A stretch of 64,000 bases of DNA from assembly GCA_017417385.1 (NCBI GenBank), contig JAFPZF010000007.1, forward strand, positions 62,001-126,000, in the 5' to 3' direction. The stretch comes from Bacteroidales bacterium (lineage in GTDB: Bacteria; Bacteroidota; Bacteroidia; Bacteroidales; Marinilabiliaceae). Of the stretch, positions 20,646 through 29,245 are shown piece after piece (position 1 is the stretch's first letter; each line of letters opens with the position of its first letter). The notes beneath the pieces were generated by a model, which saw only the letters and a program-made list of their open reading frames with translations, had not been told where the DNA came from and made no database searches. The position numbers and the translations under genes are program-made.

Positions 20646-21869
20646 TCATTCGTCAGAAGCATCCGAGAAGAGCGCGACAGAGGCGTCGAGACCTTCGGCT
20701 CGGAAAACAGCGAGCCAATCTTTTCGAGCCTTGAGTGCACGATAGGAAAGGGACTCGAGCCGAGAATCGTCTGGGAAATAGGCGCGAAGAGACTTAACAA
20801 TATTGTCCATTTCATTGCAGACTCGATACTTCTCGAGCGAAGGCCAGATCATACCAGCGAAAGCAAAGGCGTCAGCGCGTTCGCCATGGGAGGCGTAGTA
20901 GTCGACTACAGAAAGAGGCATAGAGGTGAAGGGCATAGGAGAAGAGAGGATAGTAGTGGCGAGGAAAGGAATGGCGGAAGCAGTGTCGCCAAGTTCCATC
21001 AGAGACGAATACATAGCGAAAGATACGCCGTGGACATTCTGGAAATCAGAGGCGACACGCTTAGCTTTGTCGGCCATACCGAAGTGGCAGAGGATAGAGA
21101 CGTAGTTTGGGAGGACGGCGTCGACCCTGATGCCAGCAGCAATACGGTTGTCGACCAACTGGACGAACTTCTCGTAGTCGTAGGTAGTATCAGAGACGGC
21201 ACCATTGGCAGACGGAACAGTACGGACATCAGTACAGAGACTGTCGATGACAGCGACATGGCGGAGGGAGATAGCGTAATTAGTATAATTCTCCTGGAGG
21301 AAGGAGGCATAGCGACCATAGGCGCCGAGTGCGTCGAGACGGTCGAAGATCATAAAAACATTGTCGTACATGCCATTGGACTCGAAGAGGGCGAGAGTCT
21401 CGTCGTAGAGAGCGAGGGCAACCGGCAGGCTATCGGGGATCTGTTCGAGAAGCGTAGCCGCCTCGAAGGGAGGGCGAGCGTAGCAGGGGTTGATCTTTGA
21501 GGCGACGTCGTAGAAGTGGAAAGCAGAGTCCGTCATGCCGAGAGCTCGGTAGGCGCGTGCAATATCCATGTAGATATATTCAGGACGCACTCGGGAGCTG
21601 TTTTTATAAAGACGTACATATTCGAGACCTTCTCGGACACGGCCTTCGGAGATCATCGCCTCGGTCACTGCGAGAGAAGCGCCATTGTCGGAGACGGTCT
21701 TCTTGAGGTCGGAAGGCAGGTTGTCGTAGACCTTGAGGATGGACTGCCAGTCCTTTAGGTGATAGGCGTCGGTGATTTCGTTGAGAGCAGACTCGGAGGA
21801 GCTGGTACTACAAGCAGCGAGAAGAGGGACGCTGACCACGGCGGTGAGGATAGAATACTTGATGTTCAT
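20646..21869 (-). CDS. TPR-like lipoprotein
   Basis: A 407-residue lipoprotein with a signal ending in the lipobox LLAAC (Cys near residue 20), then a helical region built of tetratricopeptide-like pairs (for example YIYMDIARAYRALGMTDSAFHFYDVASKINP near residue 97). Such proteins usually act as scaffolds in the envelope. The family was not identified further. It is transcribed alone, with a TAACTTTG element on the minus strand at 22081-22088 inside one of the recurrent intergenic repeats, about 210 bases upstream. A hairpin follows the gene. Confidence 0.75.
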   Translation of the reverse strand: MNIKYSILTAVVSVPLLAACSTSSSESALNEITDAYHLKDWQSILKVYDNLPSDLKKTVSDNGASLAVTEAMISEGRVREGLEYVRLYKNSSRVRPEYIYMDIARAYRALGMTDSAFHFYDVASKINPCYARPPFEAATLLEQIPDSLPVALALYDETLALFESNGMYDNVFMIFDRLDALGAYGRYASFLQENYTNYAISLRHVAVIDSLCTDVRTVPSANGAVSDTTYDYEKFVQLVDNRIAAGIRVDAVLPNYVSILCHFGMADKAKRVASDFQNVHGVSFAMYSSLMELGDTASAIPFLATTILSSPMPFTSMPLSVVDYYASHGERADAFAFAGMIWPSLEKYRVCNEMDNIVKSLRAYFPDDSRLESLSYRALKARKDWLAVFRAEGLDASVALFSDASDE

Positions 21870-22373
21870 GATAGTTCGTTACTATATATAATATATAGGG
21901 TACAAAGTTCGGGAGAAAAGAGGAGGAAAGCAAGGGAGGGGGGGAGAAGGGCGAAAGGGGGAGAAGCGAGAAGAAGCATGGAGGAGAGATGAAAAAGAGA
22001 AGAGACAACAGAGAATGAGGGCGAATCAGGGGAGAGCACGACGAGGAGGACAGATAGGGAAAGCAAGAATGAGGTCGGGGCAAAGTTAACATAAGAGAGG
22101 ACGGCTCTAATACAAGACTAACCTAGGGCTAATGTCGGGCGGAGGTAAATAGGATATGCAAGGGGGAGAAGAGAGTAAAGAGAGCGGAGTGGAAAGAGGT
22201 GAAAAAGAGGAGAAAAGAGAGTGTAAAAGAGGTTAGTAGTTGTTTTTTTATTGTAAATGCTTTTTTTATTGTTAGTTATGTTATAATTTTGCGCTGTCAA
22301 AAGACGGGTGGCATGCTGGAAGCGTGTTGCAGCGAAGACAATGTAAAGAAAACAGATAAAAACTCAGGATTAG
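21870..22373. other. Divergent intergenic region between TPR lipoprotein and HU genes
   Basis: It holds a G/A-rich tract on the + strand (about 21910-22070), one well-preserved copy of the CTAATACAAG repeat (22086-22134), and a T-rich stretch with a duplicated TTTTTTTATTGT (22243-22272). A -7-like TAATTTTG for the HU gene is at 22284-22291. No gene is credible here. Confidence 0.55.
22086..22134. repeat. Intergenic repeat, TTAACATAAGAG...CTAATACAAGACTAACC copy
   Basis: A copy of a short non-coding repeat family, also found at 42247-42289 and 53595-53639 with the same order of blocks. The left block extends into CAAAGTTAAC, which on the minus strand reads as the promoter element TAACTTTG. Confidence 0.6.
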
Positions 22374-22694
22374 ATGACAAAGGCTGAAGTCGTAACAGAG
22401 ATTGCCAAGAGTACTGGGATGGAGAAGCAGGATGTCCTGCGCGCAGTAGAGGCATTCATGCTGACAGTAAAGAAGTCGTTGGTAGAAGGTGAGGCTGTAT
22501 ATCTTAGAGGATTTGGCAGTTTCATAAGGAAGAAGCGAGCAGAGAAGACAGCGAGGAACATCACGAAGCACACTTCGATGTTGATACCGGAGCATTACAT
22601 TCCGTCGTTCAAGCCGGCAAAGTCGTTCATGGGATACGTGAAGGACGGCAAGATGGATCTTTCGTTGGAGTCGGAGGACGAGGAAGAAGATTAA
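22374..22694 (+). CDS. HU-family DNA-binding protein
   Basis: A 106-residue histone-like nucleoid protein. MTKAEVVTEIAKSTGMEKQDV forms the helical dimer base, and EAVYLRGFGSFIRKKRAEKTARN is the strand that leads into the DNA-binding arm. The tail (residues 88-106) is unusually acidic (SLESEDEEED), unlike the E. coli protein. It heads a short + strand series with the COX24-like peptide gene and rng. The promoter is in the T-rich leader at 22284. Confidence 0.92.
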   Translation: MTKAEVVTEIAKSTGMEKQDVLRAVEAFMLTVKKSLVEGEAVYLRGFGSFIRKKRAEKTARNITKHTSMLIPEHYIPSFKPAKSFMGYVKDGKMDLSLESEDEEED

Positions 22695-22734
22695 TAAAGT
22701 AACTGAAGTTTAACCTATTAAAATTTTCTGAGCT

Positions 22735-22821
22735 ATGCCAAGCGGAAAGAAAAGGAAGCGTCATAAGATGGCGACCCACAAGAGGAAAAAGAGGCTGAGG
22801 AAGAATCGTCATAAGCACTAG
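22735..22821 (+). CDS. AURKAIP1/COX24-domain basic peptide, 28 residues
   Basis: ATG at 22735 opens MPSGKKRKRHKMATHKRKKR and ends KNRHKH, a stop at 22821. About half the residues are Lys or Arg, and the sequence closely resembles the tiny Bacteroidota proteins annotated AURKAIP1/COX24 domain. These are related to the mitoribosomal protein bS38m and are probably a small-subunit ribosomal protein. It sits 40 bases after HU and before the strong hairpin at 23018. It is easily missed because of its size. Confidence 0.9.
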   Translation: MPSGKKRKRHKMATHKRKKRLRKNRHKH

Positions 22822-23017
22822 AGACTTGTGGGAGCGTAGTTTGCGATAAGCTACGACGGAGGTGGCTGACGAAGGTTGGTCACGCGGGCCTTACGGGAGC
22901 GGATGGAGAGTGAAGGCAGAGAGACGGAAGAGCAGGCAGCGGGATAAAAGACGAGGCATGTGGAGAAGTTTTGAGTTGGAGCTTGAGAGAGTTCTCGGAT
23001 ATGACCTAAAGAGATGT

Positions 23018-23049
23018 AGACAGAAAGCGCGAGCTTTCTGTCTGCTTTT
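23018..23049 (+). terminator. Rho-independent terminator after the COX24-like gene
   Basis: An 11-base perfect stem AGACAGAAAGC/GCTTTCTGTCT with a GCGA tetraloop, followed by GCTTTT. It ends the HU-COX24 unit and overlaps the leader of rng, so rng probably has readthrough or another promoter. Confidence 0.85.
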
Positions 23050-23072
23050 ACAGAGTTCTTTGAAAAAATGAG

Positions 23073-24608
23073 TTGGAAGTGAACGCAGAGTTATTTATCA
23101 ACGTCACGCCAGAGGAGATGGTGATTGCCCTGACGGAGGATAAGCGTCTTGTGGAGCTTCGTCGCGAGCGTCGTAACGTACAGTTTGAGGTTGGCGACAT
23201 ATACATCGGTAAGGTGCGGAAAGTCATGCCAGGCTTGAATGCAGCGTTTATCGAGGTAGGCTATGAGAAAGACGCGTTCCTACACTACCTAGACTTAGGT
23301 CCTCAGTTCAAGACCCTCCAGAAGTTCATGCAGCAGGTAATCAGTCGGAAGAACACGACGGAGATGCCGAAGGTGAAGCGGGAGGAGGACATAGACAAGA
23401 AAGGTTCGATAGAGAACGTACTTGCCGTAGGTCAGGAGGTCTTGGTACAGGTAGCGAAGGAGCCGATATCGACGAAGGGTCCACGTCTAACGTCGGAGAT
23501 ATCTTTAGCGGGACGCAATCTCGTCTTGATGCCGTTCTCGGACAAAGTATCCGTGAGCAAGCGGATACGGTCGGCAGAGGAGCGGAATCGCCTAAAGAAA
23601 GTGTTCTTGAAGTTGAAGCCGAAGGATATGGGCGTCATCATCAGGACCGTAGCGGAGGGGAAAGACGAGAGCGAGCTTGCGGAGGAGATCAAGTCGTTGG
23701 CGCGGCGTTGGGAGGAGTGCGTTAAGCACGTGAGAGAGAGCAGGCCACCTGCGTTGGTACTTGGGGAGATGGAGCGAGCGTCGACGATGCTACGCGACCT
23801 GTTGAGTCCTGAGTTCAACAGTGTGATGGTCAATGACAAGGATGTCTACGAGGAGATAAAGGAGTACGTCGGGAGGATAGCCCCGGAGCGAGTGAACATA
23901 GTGAGGTACTACACAGGGAAAGTGCCATTGTTCGACAACTACAACATCGAGAAGCAGATAAAGCAGTCGTGTGGTAAGGCGGTCTCGTTCAAGAGTGGGG
24001 CATATCTGATAATAGAGACGACGGAGGCGCTGAACGTCATAGACGTGAACAGCGGCAACAAGTCGAAGACAGCGGACAATCAGGAGAGCAATGCGTTGGA
24101 GACGAACTTAGCAGCGGCGGACGAGATAGCGCGTCAGTTGCGTCTGAGGGACATGGGTGGCATCGTCGTTGTGGACTTCATAGACATGGCGAATGCGGAG
24201 AACAGGCAGAAGCTATATGAGCGGATGCGCGAGGCCATGTCGACAGACAAGACGAAGCACAACATACTGCCTTTGAGCAAGTTTGGATTGATGCAGATAA
24301 CTCGCCAGAGGGTACGTCCGGTGATGGTGATGGACACGACAGAGAAGTGTCCGACGTGTGGAGGGACGGGAAAGATACAGACCTCCATACAGGTACCGGA
24401 GATGATAGAGGCGGCGGTGAGCAAGGAGACGGCCGAGCATGGTAGCAACATACAGGTCAGGTGTCATCCGTTCGTGTACGCCTATTTGAAGAAAGGATTT
24501 CCGTCGAAGATATTAAGATGGCGGATGAAGTATGGTTGGGGACTTAAGGTATATCCGTCGGCGGCATTAGGAGTAGTCGACTTTGAGATAGTACATGACG
24601 AGAAATAG
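23073..24608 (+). CDS. rng: Ribonuclease G (Rng)
   Basis: Endoribonuclease of the RNase E/G family, which matures rRNA and decays mRNA. The 511-residue protein has an S1 RNA-binding domain (residues 35-125; VGDIYIGKVRKVMPGLNAAFIEVG), then the DNase I-like catalytic region with NVIDVNSG near residue 326 and VVDFIDM near residue 367. The zinc-link motif CPTCGGTG follows near residue 427. The start is TTG (MEVNAELFI). An in-frame TGA lies four codons upstream and no ATG is available. Translation may be kept low by this weak start. Confidence 0.93.
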   Translation: MEVNAELFINVTPEEMVIALTEDKRLVELRRERRNVQFEVGDIYIGKVRKVMPGLNAAFIEVGYEKDAFLHYLDLGPQFKTLQKFMQQVISRKNTTEMPKVKREEDIDKKGSIENVLAVGQEVLVQVAKEPISTKGPRLTSEISLAGRNLVLMPFSDKVSVSKRIRSAEERNRLKKVFLKLKPKDMGVIIRTVAEGKDESELAEEIKSLARRWEECVKHVRESRPPALVLGEMERASTMLRDLLSPEFNSVMVNDKDVYEEIKEYVGRIAPERVNIVRYYTGKVPLFDNYNIEKQIKQSCGKAVSFKSGAYLIIETTEALNVIDVNSGNKSKTADNQESNALETNLAAADEIARQLRLRDMGGIVVVDFIDMANAENRQKLYERMREAMSTDKTKHNILPLSKFGLMQITRQRVRPVMVMDTTEKCPTCGGTGKIQTSIQVPEMIEAAVSKETAEHGSNIQVRCHPFVYAYLKKGFPSKILRWRMKYGWGLKVYPSAALGVVDFEIVHDEK

Positions 24609-24634
24609 TCCATCCATATTGAGGAAAAGAATTA

Positions 24635-24673
24635 AGTCCTCGAGGTGCGGAGAGCGTCTCGAGGACTTTTTTT
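24635..24673 (+). terminator. Strong terminator of rng
   Basis: A 10-base perfect stem AGTCCTCGAG/CTCGAGGACT around a 13-base loop, followed by TTTTTT. This is a textbook intrinsic terminator. Confidence 0.92.
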
Positions 24674-24765
24674 ATCGAGACAAAGCGCATTAGAGAGAGT
24701 CGAGGGATGACAAGAAGGAGAAAAAGGGGGAAAACGAAAAAAATCAAGAAAAAAACGCATCAGCT

Positions 24766-24797
24766 ATTGCACATGAAATAAAAACTCTCTAACTTTG
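24766..24797 (+). promoter_or_regulatory. tRNA-Glu promoter
   Basis: A -33-like TTGCA at 24766 and a perfect TAACTTTG at 24790-24797 lie 22 bases upstream of the tRNA. Confidence 0.75.
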
Positions 24798-24819
24798 CAC
24801 TCGCAAAAGAGAAATGAAT

Positions 24820-24891
24820 GGCCGATTCGTCTAACGGTTAGGACATCAGATTCTCAATCTGGTAATAGGAGTTCGATTCTCCTATCGGCTA
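24820..24891 (+). tRNA. tRNA-Glu (anticodon CTC)
   Basis: The cloverleaf folds with a 7-base acceptor stem (GGCCGAT/ATCGGCT), a D-arm beginning GTCT, an anticodon loop TTCTCAA giving CTC, and a T-arm AGGAG-TTCGATT-CTCCT. CCA is not encoded. The C34 form reads GAG only, so another tRNA-Glu (TTC) must exist elsewhere. Confidence 0.95.
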
Positions 24892-24900
24892 CAAAGGTTG

Positions 24901-24935
24901 AAGGGTTGCAGGAATAGATTCTTGCGATCCTTTTT
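24901..24935 (+). terminator. Terminator of tRNA-Glu
   Basis: A 14-base stem with a few G-U pairs (AAGGGTTGCAGGAA / TTCTTGCGATCCTT) and a TAGA loop, ending in TTTTT. Confidence 0.8.
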
Positions 24936-24998
24936 CGTATGTATCATACAGCTAACAAACATAGAAAAGTCAGGGAAGTCGACGAGAGGAAAACATCA

Positions 24999-25011
24999 CT
25001 CCCCTACCCTA
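24999..25011. repeat. CTCCCCTACCCTA motif upstream of the phosphoesterase
   Basis: An exact copy of the C-rich form of the recurrent motif, here 13 bases before the metallophosphoesterase start and not next to a stop codon on either strand. Confidence 0.6.
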
Positions 25012-25024
25012 GTCGAGACAGAAG

Positions 25025-25921
25025 ATGCGCAGAGCAATGATGAGCATAATAGGCAGGCGAGCAAGAGCAGCGGCAGCGCTGATCATTCTGATGTCGTTAG
25101 CAGTAGCGAGCAGCGCGGAGGCGCAGGGTGTCGACCTAAAGAGCACGAGACACAGGAGCCATTATAAGCGAGAGGGAATAAGCCGGGTCAGAGAGTGGAG
25201 CGTAGAGAGCGAAGAGATACCAGAGAGCTTCGACGGATTCAAGATGGTCTTCGTAACCGACACACACTATCCAAGCAAGTTCACAGACAGGACACTAGAG
25301 GGACTAAGGAGGCTACTAATAGAGATAAGCCCGGACGCGCTATTGCTTGGGGGGGACTATCAGGAAGGTTGCGAATGGGTAGAGCCGCTGATGGCGGGGC
25401 TCATGGATTGCAAGCCACGATATGGGGCATACGCCGTCATGGGTAACAACGACTTCGAGAGGTGTACGGCGGAGATATACGAGTCTATGGAGCGAAACGG
25501 TATAAAACTCGTCGAGAATGACACGGCGAGCATCTGGAAGGGAGGAGAGAGGATAATAATAGCAGGGGCGCACAATACATTCAAGCGGAGGGAGACGACA
25601 CCGTCTCCAACACTCAAGCTACGAGAGGAGGACTTCGTAATCCTCTTGACACACACTCCCGACTATGTAGAAGATCAGAACATAAAGAACACCGACTTAG
25701 CACTGGCAGGGCACACACACGGCGGGCAGGTGACGCTATTCAACCTCTGGGCGCCTGTGACCGCGTCGCATTATGGACAGCGGTTCAGGAGGGGCCTGAA
25801 ATACAATTCGGCAGGTCAGCCGATAATAATTAGCACGGGAATAGGTACATCAAGAAAAAAAATTCGTATTTTCGCAAGTAGTGAGGTGTTAATAATCACA
25901 CTGCACAGTAAAAAAGGATGA
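25025..25921 (+). CDS. Exported metallophosphoesterase, YkuE-like
   Basis: A 298-residue calcineurin-like phosphoesterase with a signal peptide or anchor (residues 15-35). All five metal-binding blocks are visible: DTHYP, GGDYQEG, GNNDFE, LLTHTPDY and GHTHGGQ. Exported members of this group cleave cell-surface phosphodiesters or UDP-diacylglucosamine-like lipids, but the substrate is unknown here. Its stop overlaps the start of the peptidase gene (ATGA), so the two are translationally coupled. Confidence 0.9.
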   Translation: MRRAMMSIIGRRARAAAALIILMSLAVASSAEAQGVDLKSTRHRSHYKREGISRVREWSVESEEIPESFDGFKMVFVTDTHYPSKFTDRTLEGLRRLLIEISPDALLLGGDYQEGCEWVEPLMAGLMDCKPRYGAYAVMGNNDFERCTAEIYESMERNGIKLVENDTASIWKGGERIIIAGAHNTFKRRETTPSPTLKLREEDFVILLTHTPDYVEDQNIKNTDLALAGHTHGGQVTLFNLWAPVTASHYGQRFRRGLKYNSAGQPIIISTGIGTSRKKIRIFASSEVLIITLHSKKG

Positions 25922-28164
25922 ATTCGATGATAGGATGTGGATGCCGTAATGAGAAGATAATCAGGCGGAGAGGTGAGAGGCACATAATAGGAAGTGTCCG
26001 AGTCTCGTTGATGTCGGCGTTGGTAGTCGGCATATTAGGCTGCAGTGATATCAGGGCGGGCCAGACGGTCAGCATAGAAGACATATTCGGTAAGTGGATG
26101 TTCTGGGCGGACAAGCCGAGCGGCATTGTCAGCATGCCAGACGGGGAGAGGTATAGCCAAATCGGAGAGAATGGCAAGACGATAGAAGTATATGAGTATG
26201 CAACCGGGAAGAAGACCGGCACGCTGATGGACCTGGAGAAGGCGAGGGGCGAGTGCACAGTCGAGGAGATATTAGGTTATAAAGTATCGCCGACAGAAGA
26301 GTTCATCTTGTTCTGGGGTGAGGAGACGAAGGTCTACAGACATTCGTTCAAGGCAGACCACTACATATATGACATCTCGCACAACAGCATACTGAAACTG
26401 AGCAAGGATGGCGGGGAGCTGGAAGTAGACTTTGCGCCGAGCGCGTACATGCTGAGCTACGTCCAGAACAACAACCTCAAGATCTACAAGTTGAAATATC
26501 AGAGCTCGAGCGACGTCACGAAGGACGGAGAATACGGGTCAGTATTGAACGGGATACCGGACTGGGTGAACGAGGAGGAGTTCTCGACGACACGGAGCTA
26601 TGAATGGTCGAAAGACAGCAAGAAGATAGCCTACATACGCTATGACGAGCGGGAGGTGCCGATGCAGGAGATGGTCATGTATGACGGCAGCCTGCACTCG
26701 GGCGTAACCAGATTCAAGTATCCGAAAGCTGGGGAGAGAAACTCGACAGTCAGTGTCAGAGTCTTTGACGTCGACAGCAGGTCGACAAAAGAGATAGACC
26801 TGGGCGCGAAAGAGTGTTACGTCCCGAGGATAAAGTGGACCGGGAAAGAGAATCAGCTGGCAGTAGTCAAGCTAAACAGACTGCAGAACAGGATAGAGGT
26901 TCTCGGAGTCGATGCTAAGTCGACAGTCTCGACACTAATGCTACAAGAGAAGAACGAGCGGTATTTCGAGGAGAGCGAGTTTGACAACATACACTTCATA
27001 CACGAAGGCGAAGATTTCGTCACGACGAGCGACAGGGACGGGTGGAATCACATATACCTGTATGGAACGAACGGCGTGATGAAGAAGCAGTTGACGAGTG
27101 GCGAGTGGGACGTCACAGCGATCTACGGAGTCAACGAGGAGACGAACACCCTGTATTATCAAGCAGCGAAGAACTCGCCGATGAGGAGGGAGATATACGC
27201 CATAGACCTGAAGACGTACAAGGAGAGAGTCCTGGCGGGCGAAGCGGGGACGAATGATGCCACATTCTCGGAGGGCTGCAAGTATTACGTCTGTGACTAC
27301 TCGAATGTCGGGACGCCTAACAAAATCACATTCTGCGACGCAAAGGGAAAGACGCTAAGGACATACGGAGACAACAGCCTAGAGAAAGTCATGGCTGGCA
27401 GGAAGTTCTCGAAGAAAGAGTTCACCACATTCACGACGAGTGACGGAACCAAGTTGAACGCATGGATGGTGAAGCCGTTGAACTTTGACAGCGGGAAGAA
27501 GTATCCAGTCCTGATAGTCCAGTACAGTGGACCGAACTCTCAGGAGGTGCTTGACAAGTGGGACATAGACTGGGAGCAGACGTTGGCTTCAGAGGGAGTC
27601 ATAGTAGCCTGCGTAGATCCGAGAGGGACAGGATGTCGAGGGGCGGACTTCAGGAAATGCACATACAGGAAGCTCGGTGAGATAGAGAGCAATGACATGA
27701 TAGACGCGGCGAAGGAGATAGGGAAGCTGCCATACGTAGATCCGAGCCGGATAGGCATCTGGGGATGGAGCTACGGAGGATTCATGTCTTGCCTGTGCCT
27801 ATGCAGGACAGACGTGTTCAGACTCGGAATCTCCGTTGCGCCAGTAGTGAACTGGAAGTTCTATGACACAGTGTATACAGAGCGGTATATGCAGACTCCG
27901 GAGCTAAATCCGGGAGGGTATGAGCTATGTCCACTCAGCAAGGCAAAAGACCTCGAGGGGAGACTGCTGCTCGTACATGGGACAGCGGATGACAACGTCC
28001 ACATACAGAACCAGATGGAGATGGTCAATGCGCTGATAGAGGCAGACAAGGACTTCGAGATGTTTGCGTATCCGAACAAGAATCACAGCATAATAGGGGG
28101 GAACGTCAGGGTGCACCTCTACAGCAAGATGATAAAGTTCATAAAGAGAGAGTTCGGATTGTAG
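25918..28164 (+). CDS. S9B dipeptidyl peptidase (DPP-IV family)
   Basis: A 748-residue periplasmic serine peptidase that removes X-Pro dipeptides. After a basic N-terminus and hydrophobic signal with LGC (residues 28-43) come the beta-propeller (about 70-480) and the alpha/beta hydrolase domain. The catalytic triad is Ser in GWSYGGFM near 617, Asp in HGTADDNVH near 692, and His in NKNHSI near 722. The propeller keeps NEEEFSTTRSYEWS, matching the DPP-IV Glu pair. It is coupled to the phosphoesterase and heads a + strand series with lemA. Confidence 0.93.
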   Translation: MNSMIGCGCRNEKIIRRRGERHIIGSVRVSLMSALVVGILGCSDIRAGQTVSIEDIFGKWMFWADKPSGIVSMPDGERYSQIGENGKTIEVYEYATGKKTGTLMDLEKARGECTVEEILGYKVSPTEEFILFWGEETKVYRHSFKADHYIYDISHNSILKLSKDGGELEVDFAPSAYMLSYVQNNNLKIYKLKYQSSSDVTKDGEYGSVLNGIPDWVNEEEFSTTRSYEWSKDSKKIAYIRYDEREVPMQEMVMYDGSLHSGVTRFKYPKAGERNSTVSVRVFDVDSRSTKEIDLGAKECYVPRIKWTGKENQLAVVKLNRLQNRIEVLGVDAKSTVSTLMLQEKNERYFEESEFDNIHFIHEGEDFVTTSDRDGWNHIYLYGTNGVMKKQLTSGEWDVTAIYGVNEETNTLYYQAAKNSPMRREIYAIDLKTYKERVLAGEAGTNDATFSEGCKYYVCDYSNVGTPNKITFCDAKGKTLRTYGDNSLEKVMAGRKFSKKEFTTFTTSDGTKLNAWMVKPLNFDSGKKYPVLIVQYSGPNSQEVLDKWDIDWEQTLASEGVIVACVDPRGTGCRGADFRKCTYRKLGEIESNDMIDAAKEIGKLPYVDPSRIGIWGWSYGGFMSCLCLCRTDVFRLGISVAPVVNWKFYDTVYTERYMQTPELNPGGYELCPLSKAKDLEGRLLLVHGTADDNVHIQNQMEMVNALIEADKDFEMFAYPNKNHSIIGGNVRVHLYSKMIKFIKREFGL

Positions 28165-28201
28165 AACAGGATAAAAGAAACAAACATAATAAACCAAAAG
28201 G

Positions 28202-28789
28202 ATGAGCATACTAAAGAGCATCAAGGGGTTGATAGCATGTGTCGGATTGGCGACGCTGGTATCAAGTTGTAGTTACAACACGATGGTAGAGAAAGACGAG
28301 GGAGTCAAGAAGGCCTGGTCTCAGGTAGAGAACGTATACCAGAGGAGGGCGGACCTGATTCCAAACCTCGTAGAGACCGTGAAGGGATATGCGGCGCACG
28401 AGCAGGGAACGCTAGAGAGTGTCGTCGAGGCGAGAGCAAAGGCGACGAGCATGACGATAGACCCGTCGAACCTCGACGAGGAGTCGTTGGCGAAGTTTCA
28501 GCAGGCACAGAGCCAGCTGGGAGGTGCACTATCGAGACTCTTGGCAGTCCAGGAGAACTATCCTGACCTGAAGGCCAACGAGACATTCAGAGACCTGATG
28601 ACGCAGCTCGAAGGCACAGAGAACAGGATAGCCGTCGAGAGGAAGAAGTTCAACGACGCAGCTGGGGACTACAACACATACATCAGGATGTTCCCGAAGA
28701 ACATAACGGCGATGATATTCGGATTCAAGTCCAAGCCGTACTTCCAGGCAGACGAGGGAGCGCAGAAGGCGCCGAGCGTGAAATTCTAA
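28202..28789 (+). CDS. lemA: LemA family lipoprotein
   Basis: A 195-residue LemA protein with a signal and lipobox LVSSC (Cys at 23), followed by the conserved helical domain. It has KAWSQVENVYQRRADLIPNL and TVKGYAAHE, then ARAKATS, LSRLLAVQENYPDLKAN and RKKFNDAAGDYN near 155. The role of LemA in Bacteria is poorly understood. In many genomes it lies beside TPM-domain genes, as here, which supports a membrane complex in protein quality control or signalling. Confidence 0.94.
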   Translation: MSILKSIKGLIACVGLATLVSSCSYNTMVEKDEGVKKAWSQVENVYQRRADLIPNLVETVKGYAAHEQGTLESVVEARAKATSMTIDPSNLDEESLAKFQQAQSQLGGALSRLLAVQENYPDLKANETFRDLMTQLEGTENRIAVERKKFNDAAGDYNTYIRMFPKNITAMIFGFKSKPYFQADEGAQKAPSVKF

Positions 28790-28810
28790 GTACAGACAAA
28801 AGGCAGGAAT

Positions 28811-29245
28811 ATGATAGGTGGCATCTTGACAGAGTCGGACTGCGAGACGATAGAGCAGGCGATAGAGGAGGCAGAGAACAACTGCTCTGGCGAGATAAGA
28901 GTACACGTAGACAAGACGTGTCTGCCAGACGTCAGGGACTCGGCGGCTGACAAGTTTGCAGAGCTCGGAATGCACAAGACGAAGCAGCGCAATGGAGTGC
29001 TGATATACATAGCTGCCGCCGACAGGAAGTTCGCGGTAATTGGTGACGTCGGGATAAACAGCAAGGTCAATCAGGACTTCTGGGACGACATCATAGCCGA
29101 GATGAAAGACTGCTTCATAAGGGGTGAGTTCTGCAGTGGGATAGTTCACGCAGTCAAGACGTGCGGAGACAAGTTGCGGAAGTACTTTCCGCCGACAGAA
29201 GACGACGAGAACGAGCTACCAAACGCAGTCTCATTCGGACGATGA
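28811..29245 (+). CDS. TPM-domain protein (small)
   Basis: A 144-residue TPM_phosphatase (TLP18.3/Psb32/MOLO-1) domain protein. The domain is visible in LTESDCETIEQAIEEAENNCSG followed by EIRVHVDKTC, then QRNGVLIYIAAADRKFAVIGDVGIN. There is no signal peptide, so it is cytoplasmic or held by partners. It follows lemA by 21 bases and its stop overlaps the next TPM gene. Confidence 0.9.
   Translation: MIGGILTESDCETIEQAIEEAENNCSGEIRVHVDKTCLPDVRDSAADKFAELGMHKTKQRNGVLIYIAAADRKFAVIGDVGINSKVNQDFWDDIIAEMKDCFIRGEFCSGIVHAVKTCGDKLRKYFPPTEDDENELPNAVSFGR

Noticed and set aside
22862-23071. 69-residue + strand ORF between the COX24-like gene and rng
   Set aside because: It runs through the perfect terminator hairpin at 23018-23049, uses a GTG start and shows no family-like pattern, so it is treated as spurious.
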